19,162 nucleotides of DNA from JBBRLG01 sp038231495 (GTDB lineage Bacteria; Planctomycetota; Planctomycetia; Gemmatales; Gemmataceae), in assembly GCA_038231495.1 (NCBI GenBank), contig JBBRLG010000070.1, forward strand, positions 1 to 19,162, read 5' to 3'. This document shows, piece after piece, positions 14,480-19,162 of the stretch. How positions within the stretch are numbered: position 1 is the stretch's first letter; each line of letters begins with the position of its first letter. The position numbers were made by a program, and so were the translations under genes. Below the pieces are notes generated by a model, which had not been told where the DNA came from, made no database searches, and was given only the letters and a program-made list of their open reading frames with translations.

Positions 14480-15778
14480 ATGAACGCGCACGAACTCGTA
14501 AAACGACGAGAGCTAACTCCGCCGGCCCCTGCGTTTGCCCCCGAGCGGACCGCTTTCGCGCAGCCGCCGTGCGCAGTTAGAAGCGCACCCGGACCAGGAC
14601 GCTTCGGTCATGACTTCGGCCGCGTACAGGTGCAGGCCGTGGCGCCGATGCGGGTCCAGGCCAAGTTGATCGTCGGCCAGCCAGAAGATGTTTACGAGCA
14701 GGAAGCAGAGCGGGTGGCCGCGCAGGTGACGAGCGAGCCGGCGCACGACTTGGCGCCGCCGCGCCTTGTGCCTGCGGCGCTGCCCCCGATTCAGCGCCTG
14801 GGAGCTGAATTCTCCCCCGCTCTTGATGACGGGGTGGTAGCAGACGGGCAACCAAAAACCGAGGAGGAAACGCCGGCCGTCCAATCGCTGGCACAAACGA
14901 AAAATCCCAGCGCTGGTCGAGATCCTGGCGCGGAGCCGCCGCCAAATTGGGAACGGCGGCTCGCGTCCTCCGGCCACACCGGCCAACCGTTGGCTCCGGG
15001 CGTGCTTCAGTACATGGGTGACCGCTTTAATGCTAATTTTAGCAACGTTCGAGTTCACAGCGACTCGATGGCGACCGAACTGTCGGCCGGGATCCGGGCC
15101 CGAGCGTTCACGCATGGGGCACACGTTTATTTCGCGCCCGGCGAGTATTGTCCGCAGACCGACGCCGGCCGCAAGGTACTGGCTCATGAATTGACCCACG
15201 TCATCCAACAGGGCGCCGCTAGATCGGGGGCTTTCGGCCCCGTTTCGTCCGACCTGAGTTCGCCCGGTCAAGCGGCCGCGCCCATTCAACGCTTGGCTGA
15301 ACTCAACAAGACGTCGGCTGCCAATTTGGTCCAGGCAAACGTCGCCCCTTGGGGCCAGGCCCCTCCTTCCGGCGACAAATATCAGGTCTCGACCGATGCC
15401 GGGAGCCAGGTCGAGTCGTGGGTTGCCTATGGCGGCAATCCTGAAAGCCAGCGCTACTGGTGCCATGGGTTTTCGCTCGGCACGTACGCCAGGGACGGTT
15501 ACTCGGTCTATTCGGGGACCCCAATGCAGAAGGTGATCGCCGATGAGTGGACGGCCGTGGCACCCTCGGCGGCAGTTGCCGGTGACATCGTCGTCTTTCT
15601 CCCGAATTACGACCACTCCGCCCGCTTCACGTCCGTCGTTACCGCGGGCAGTGCCCTTGACGAGACCGCCAGCCGGTTGGACACAAAGAACGGCCAGAAT
15701 GCGCTCAAGAATGACAACCTAGACGGGATTAAGACGACTTACCCGAATCGCTCCTACCGATGCTTCCACCATCGCTGA
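14480..15778 (+). CDS. DUF4157 (eCIS core domain) cargo protein 2 with candidate NlpC/P60-like domain
   Basis: The 432-residue protein starts with the FGHDFGRVQVQ and VQAKLIVGQPEDVYEQEAER blocks usual at the head of DUF4157 proteins. The core domain (about 165-250) has YMGDRFNANFSNVRVHSDSM, AHVYFAPGEYCPQTDAGRKV and LAHELTHVIQQ with H236, E237 and H240. After a short linker, residues of about 280-432 carry RYWCHGFSLGTYARDGYSVY, AGDIVVFLPNYDHSARFTSV and a basic-aromatic end YRCFHH. A cysteine in WCHGF (C328), AGDIVVF (D369) and NYDHS (H379) match the layout of papain-fold amidases or peptidases of the NlpC/P60 superfamily, so it may attack peptidoglycan or a protein amide. The enzyme class is inferred from motif spacing. 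It follows the MITE; AGGAAGGGG lies upstream of the ATG. Confidence 0.85.
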   Translation: MNAHELVKRRELTPPAPAFAPERTAFAQPPCAVRSAPGPGRFGHDFGRVQVQAVAPMRVQAKLIVGQPEDVYEQEAERVAAQVTSEPAHDLAPPRLVPAALPPIQRLGAEFSPALDDGVVADGQPKTEEETPAVQSLAQTKNPSAGRDPGAEPPPNWERRLASSGHTGQPLAPGVLQYMGDRFNANFSNVRVHSDSMATELSAGIRARAFTHGAHVYFAPGEYCPQTDAGRKVLAHELTHVIQQGAARSGAFGPVSSDLSSPGQAAAPIQRLAELNKTSAANLVQANVAPWGQAPPSGDKYQVSTDAGSQVESWVAYGGNPESQRYWCHGFSLGTYARDGYSVYSGTPMQKVIADEWTAVAPSAAVAGDIVVFLPNYDHSARFTSVVTAGSALDETASRLDTKNGQNALKNDNLDGIKTTYPNRSYRCFHHR

Positions 15779-15800
15779 GAACGGCGACCCGAGGTACTCA

Positions 15801-16079
15801 ATGTTTGACTTGAAGATCGACCGTTTGCAGTTGAGTATTACCAACGCCACCGGCCAGGAACACCGTATCCAGCCCATTACGCTCCGAGCCCTCGACGTTG
15901 TGGCCGAGCGCTTGCAGTTGCATCTGGCCGACGCCTGGCCCGCGACGGCTGGCAGTGATGTCGAGAGCGTACGCCTGGCGCCAATCAGCCTCCGCCTCGA
16001 CGCGATGAGCGATGAACAAGCCGCGAATGAAATGGCCGGGGCACTTGTGGAAGCATTGGCCTTGAAACTGAAATGGTAG
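15801..16079 (+). CDS. Small protein of unknown function in the eCIS cluster
   Basis: The 92-residue protein is compact and mixed alpha/beta by eye: FDLKIDRLQLSITNATGQEH, RIQPITLRALDVVAERLQLH and EMAGALVEALALKLKW. GAGG sits 7 nt before the ATG, and the next gene begins 9 nt after its stop, so it belongs to the operon. I recognise no family, signal peptide or membrane segment. Its place between the cargo genes and the Afp7-like gene would suit a cargo chaperone or baseplate accessory, but that is only a guess from position. Confidence 0.7.
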   Translation: MFDLKIDRLQLSITNATGQEHRIQPITLRALDVVAERLQLHLADAWPATAGSDVESVRLAPISLRLDAMSDEQAANEMAGALVEALALKLKW

Positions 16080-16088
16080 GAGTTCTCC

Positions 16089-16745
16089 GTGGCTGCTTTG
16101 AAAGGCGCATTTATCAACCTGGGCGCTGGTCTGTTGGGCGCGTTGCCCAACATCATCGTCTTCCAGTTCAACCCGGACCGGGTGACGCGGACGCCGAAGC
16201 TGATTCAGCCGCCGCCGCCCAGTACCGGCGCGGGCAACCAGGATGCGCAGCAGCAGCCCGGCGAACCAGGCGAGTCGATGAGTTTCACCTTGCGCATCGA
16301 CGCCACCGACCAGCTGGCCAAGTCCAACCCCCTTGCGGCCGCTAGCGGCATCCTGCCGACGCTGTCCGCGCTGGAACTGCTCATGGTGCCCAAAGGCTCG
16401 CTGTCGATCGACCTGTTCAACCTGGGCGGCGGCAAAAAGCCGCACCAGCACCCGCCGGACAAGCTGCCCGCCGTGCTGTTCTTCTGGGGGCCGTTTCGCA
16501 TTCTGCCGACCAGCATTACGTCCCTGAGCATCACCGAGACGGAGTACTCTCCGCTGCTCATTCCCCTGCGGGCCGAGGTGTCCGTCAACTTGCAGGTACT
16601 CACGCCGAGCCAGCTCGCCAAGGACGCCACCCTGGCGCGCGGCGCTTACAAGTACAGCCAGGGCGTCAAGGAAGTCATGGCGGCCCTGAACCTTGCCAAC
16701 GCCGTGGAGTTCGGCGTCAGTGCGAGTTTGTCGCTCTCATTATGA
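16089..16745 (+). CDS. CIS tube-type protein (Afp7/Pvc7 N-terminal part)
   Basis: The 218-residue protein starts at a GTG with AGGAG 6 nt upstream. Near the start it has the NIIVFQFNPDRVTRTPKLIQ block typical of the CIS-tube family (N-terminal half of Afp7/Pvc7). Further blocks are GESMSFTLRIDATDQLAKSN, LELLMVPKGSLSIDLFNLGG, PAVLFFWGPFRILPTSITSL and SPLLIPLRAEVSVNLQVLTP. It forms the ring joining the tube to the baseplate spike. In Afp7 and Pvc7 a LysM domain follows in the same chain; here the LysM part is a separate gene that overlaps by the ATGA at 16742-16745. The C-terminus (ALNLANAVEFGVSASLSLSL) is alanine/serine rich. Confidence 0.85.
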   Translation: MAALKGAFINLGAGLLGALPNIIVFQFNPDRVTRTPKLIQPPPPSTGAGNQDAQQQPGEPGESMSFTLRIDATDQLAKSNPLAAASGILPTLSALELLMVPKGSLSIDLFNLGGGKKPHQHPPDKLPAVLFFWGPFRILPTSITSLSITETEYSPLLIPLRAEVSVNLQVLTPSQLAKDATLARGAYKYSQGVKEVMAALNLANAVEFGVSASLSLSL

Positions 16746-17044
16746 GCAAAAGGAGGCACGAGGTGCTCTTCAAGGGAACTCGGTATGAAAAGACCGGCGT
16801 CTACCAGGTGACGGACGCGGACGGCCGGACGTTTACGGCCCTCAAGATCCGCTTCATCCCGCCGACGCCGGCCGGCTTTCTGCACACGTTCAAGACGGGC
16901 GAACGGCTCGACATCCTGGCCTACAACTTCTACCGCAACCCGGAGAAGTTCTGGCTCATTGCCGACGCCAATACTGAAATGGACCCGGACGATTTATTGG
17001 ACCCGGGTCGGCAATTGCGCATTCCGCCGGATCGGACGACCTGA
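16742..17044 (+). CDS. LysM-like tail protein (Afp7/Pvc7 C-terminal part, gpX-like)
   Basis: The 100-residue protein consists of an N-terminal strand region (YEKTGVYQVTDADGRTFTAL) and a LysM/gpX-like unit in residues of about 42-97: FLHTFKTGERLDILAYNFYR, NPEKFWLIADANTEMDPDDL and LDPGRQLRIPP. This type of domain in phage and eCIS baseplates binds between the hub and the tube rather than cell walls. It begins with ATG overlapping the previous stop (ATGA), which suggests coupled translation and equal amounts of the two halves of the usual Afp7 protein. The hub gene starts 2 nt after its stop. Confidence 0.88.
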   Translation: MSKRRHEVLFKGTRYEKTGVYQVTDADGRTFTALKIRFIPPTPAGFLHTFKTGERLDILAYNFYRNPEKFWLIADANTEMDPDDLLDPGRQLRIPPDRTT

Positions 17045-17046
17045 GC

Positions 17047-18273
17047 ATGGCCGACAAGGCTTACCAGATCGAACTCGACGGCGAGGCGGTCGATGAAGAT
17101 TTCTACGGTGCCGTGCTGTCGCTTACGGTGGAAGAGAACACCGCCACGGCCGGCACCATGCGGCTGCGCTTGCGGATTGCGCTCCAGGACGACGGCAGTT
17201 GGAGCTTCCTGGACGCCGACCGACTGACCCTGTTCCAGAAGGTCAAGGTGTCGATCGGCTTCACGTCCGGTCAGGGTCTGGCCGGAGCGCTGGGCGGCTT
17301 GACGGGCGGCTTGACGGGCGGCAACGACAAGCTGGTTCCGGTGTTCGAGGGCTACCTCACGGCCGTGTCGCCGGCTTTCGACAGCCAGCCGGGCAACAGC
17401 ACCCTCGATGTGCAGGCGCTGGATACGAGCGTTCTGATGAGCCTTGAAGAGAAAGTCGCCAGCTGGCCCAACCTGGCGGACCATGACATCGTGCAGCAGA
17501 TCGTCAAGGGCTACGACGTGCAGATGAAGATCGAGGCGACGCCAACGACGCACCAGGAGAACGACACGACCATCACGCAGCGGGGCACGGACATCCAATT
17601 CGTGCGCGAGCTGGCCCAGCGGAACGGCTCGGAGTTTTATTTCGAGACGGACAAGGACAGCGGCGACGTGACGGCTTTTTTTCGCGCCCCCCAGCTCGAC
17701 GGTACGCCGCAGCCCGATTTGGCGATCCAGTTTGGCGACGAGAGCAACCTGCGGAGTTTTTCGGCGCGGCTCACGGGCCAGCGACCGCTTGGCGTCAAGA
17801 CGCAGCAGATCGACGTCAAGGCGAACAGTCCGAACACCGGCCAGGCAGGGAATTTGAAACGCGCCAAGTTGGGCGCGAAAGACCTGAACGATCTCGTAGG
17901 AGGCGTACTCGCCGGCCTGGTTACGCCGCAGGACGCGCAGTCGCAGATGCTCTTGCTCGGCCCGCCGACGAGTGATGCGACCGAACTGCAGACCGTGGCC
18001 CAGGCGGTGCGGGACGAAGCGGGTTGGTGCGTCGCGGCCCAGGGCGAGATTAATAGCGATGCGTACCAGACCGTGCTGCGGCCGCACCGGCTGGTGCTGG
18101 TCAAGGGGGCGGGCAAGTCGTACAGCGGCAAGTACTACGTGACGCGCGTCGTACATGAACTGCAAAGCGACGGCCGTTACACGCAGAAGTTCGAGGCGCT
18201 GCGCAACGCCCTCGACCTGGACGGCAGCGAGCCGTTTGGCGGCGGCCTGGGCCTGTCGATTCCCGGAGTCTGA
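17047..18273 (+). CDS. gp27-like baseplate hub (phage late control D / VgrG N-terminal type)
   Basis: The 408-residue protein corresponds to the gp27 half of Afp8/Pvc8. Markers are YQIELDGEAVDEDFYGAVLS, LRLRIALQDDG, FEGYLTAVSPAFDSQPGNST, TLDVQALDTSVLMSLEEKVA, DIVQQIVKGYDVQMKIEATP, the hub signature TDIQFVRELAQRNGSEFYFE, and a C-terminal LVLVKGAGKSYSGKYYVTRV. It forms the trimeric platform on which the spike sits. A GGLTGGLTGG tract near residue 84 comes from a 12-bp tandem repeat (TTGACGGGCGGC). The needle part, fused in Afp8, is a separate gene starting 3 nt downstream. Confidence 0.93.
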   Translation: MADKAYQIELDGEAVDEDFYGAVLSLTVEENTATAGTMRLRLRIALQDDGSWSFLDADRLTLFQKVKVSIGFTSGQGLAGALGGLTGGLTGGNDKLVPVFEGYLTAVSPAFDSQPGNSTLDVQALDTSVLMSLEEKVASWPNLADHDIVQQIVKGYDVQMKIEATPTTHQENDTTITQRGTDIQFVRELAQRNGSEFYFETDKDSGDVTAFFRAPQLDGTPQPDLAIQFGDESNLRSFSARLTGQRPLGVKTQQIDVKANSPNTGQAGNLKRAKLGAKDLNDLVGGVLAGLVTPQDAQSQMLLLGPPTSDATELQTVAQAVRDEAGWCVAAQGEINSDAYQTVLRPHRLVLVKGAGKSYSGKYYVTRVVHELQSDGRYTQKFEALRNALDLDGSEPFGGGLGLSIPGV

Positions 18274-18276
18274 GCG

Positions 18277-18978
18277 ATGACGATGCCGACCGAGGAAATC
18301 CTGGCCCGCCTGATCGAGCGGATCGAAGGACGCTACTACGGCAAATACCGCGGCCGGGTGACCGACAATAGCGACCCCGACAACCTGGGTAGGGTCAAAG
18401 CAAAGGTGCCGCGCCTGTTAGAGGACAAAGAGACGGGCTGGGCGCTGCCGGCATTCATCTACGGGGGCGCAGCGGAGCAGGGGTTATTCGCGGTGCCCGA
18501 CGTGGACGCGGGCGTGTGGATCGAATTTGAAGGCGGCGATTTGAGTTATCCGATTTGGACCGGGACGTGGTACACGAGTGGCGCCGTCCCCGAATCGGCC
18601 CAGCCGGGCAAGAAAGTGTTCAAGACCAAGAGCGCGCACAAGATCGTACTCGACGACGACGGCGGCAGCATCGAGATCACGGACACGAACGGCAACAGCA
18701 TCAAAATGGATGCGAGCGCGATCAAGATCAGCACGGGGAGCGCAACCAAAATCGTGATCGAGGCACCTTTGATCGAGTTGGTGGAGAATGCGTCGCACCC
18801 GCTGGTTTTCGGCGACAACTTGCTCCAGTACTTGAACCAGATCGTGCAGGTGTACCAGACGCACATGCACCCCGGGGAACTGGCCCTCGGCGTATTTCCC
18901 GTGACGCCCGCGCCGCCGGTGCCGCCCATGCCGCCGGCCACGCCGGCCTTACTGTCGGTGAAAGTGACGACCGGTTGA
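18277..18978 (+). CDS. gp5-like spike (phage baseplate assembly protein V, OB-fold plus beta-helix)
   Basis: The 233-residue protein has an OB-fold domain (about residues 18-105) with YYGKYRGRVTDNSDPDNLGR, VKAKVPRLL, GWALPAF, FAVPDVDAGVWIEFEGGDLS and YPIWTGTWYT. A short beta-helix follows, with HKIVLDDDGGSIEITDTNGN, SIKMDASAIKISTGSATKIV and IEAPLIELV. The tail is HPGELALGVFPVTPAPPVPP, then MPPATPALLSVKV, a proline-rich end common in eCIS spikes. It makes the puncturing tip beneath the gp27-like hub and normally carries a PAAR cap, whose gene is not in the window. It is the last eCIS gene seen; a repeat element begins 9 bp after its stop. Confidence 0.93.
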   Translation: MTMPTEEILARLIERIEGRYYGKYRGRVTDNSDPDNLGRVKAKVPRLLEDKETGWALPAFIYGGAAEQGLFAVPDVDAGVWIEFEGGDLSYPIWTGTWYTSGAVPESAQPGKKVFKTKSAHKIVLDDDGGSIEITDTNGNSIKMDASAIKISTGSATKIVIEAPLIELVENASHPLVFGDNLLQYLNQIVQVYQTHMHPGELALGVFPVTPAPPVPPMPPATPALLSVKVTTG

Positions 18979-18987
18979 AAAGGAGAA

Positions 18988-19162
18988 GTAACCGTCCAAT
19001 GGCATCAACTGCTCCCCCCCTTGCGAAGGGGGGGTAGGGGGGTAAGAACGATTAAACTACTCGGTCATGGCGCTATCTTCACCCCCCCTACCCCCCTTAC
19101 GAAGGGGGGGAGTGAACGGTTGCTCCCCCCCTTCGTAAGGGGGGAGTGAACGGTTGCTCCCC
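18988..19162. repeat. C/G-rich GTAA element, third copy, running off the window
   Basis: It starts GTAACCGTCCAATGGCATCA and shares the C-run/G-run hairpin interior with 14259-14393. Instead of ending in GGTTAC it reads GTGAACGGTTGC, and then a 34-bp unit begins to repeat in tandem (AGTGAACGGTTG at 19111 and 19145). The right end is beyond the window. The preceding bases AAGGAGAA (18980-18987) are the expected left target duplication and also hold the Shine-Dalgarno-like AGGAG of the next gene. Confidence 0.75.

Overview
The window reads as part of a high-GC planctomycete chromosome, most likely Gemmataceae-like. The pointers are two secreted proteins of the planctomycete-restricted TIGR03067 family, a decayed gene of the short 'DARIPWPRC' type familiar from Gemmata-like genomes, and a heavy load of small palindromic repeats. 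The placement rests on recognised protein families, not on a database search.

Left part (1-5168) is an accessory, decaying zone. It starts with the 5' end of an ISAs1-type insertion sequence that appears to have cut into a C/G-rich miniature element. Next come a DUF433/DUF5615 toxin-antitoxin-like pair behind a strong palindrome, and an adenine-specific DNA methyltransferase whose catalytic centre has been deleted, leaving an N-terminal stub and a C-terminal piece in different frames. Two TIGR03067 genes face each other across a broken planctomycete gene (stop codon, frameshift, end overwritten by a repeat). Three copies of one palindromic REP-like repeat punctuate this zone, and one copy is split by a 152-bp MITE with 29-bp inverted ends and a 10-bp target duplication.

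Right part (5169-18978 and onward) is one plus-strand gene cluster for an extracellular contractile injection system (eCIS; Afp/PVC type). A well-formed sigma70-like promoter and a leader of about 220 nt precede the sheath gene. The order is sheath, inner tube, zinc-binding gp26/gp51-like baseplate protein, disordered linker protein, Afp16-like cap (DUF4255, with added Ig/IPT-like domains), Afp15-like AAA+ ATPase, two DUF4157 (eCIS core domain, HELTH motif) proteins with different C-terminal cargo domains, a small unknown protein, a CIS-tube (Afp7 N-terminal) protein, a separate LysM-like protein, a gp27-like hub and a gp5-like spike. Afp7 and Afp8 functions are each split over two genes. The gp25, PAAR, gp6/J, fibre and tape-measure genes are not in the window and would be expected to the right.

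The most notable points are these. (1) The first DUF4157 cargo protein is read prematurely to a stop, but its C-terminus continues for about 60 codons if one A is restored in each of two A-runs. (2) A 135-bp MITE with GTAA ends and an 8-bp target duplication (IS66-like features) sits between the two cargo genes; a related copy begins 9 bp after the spike gene, directly behind a Shine-Dalgarno-like AGGAG. (3) The second cargo protein carries a candidate Cys/His papain-fold (NlpC/P60-like) domain. (4) Two perfect palindromes lie in frame inside the disordered eCIS protein.
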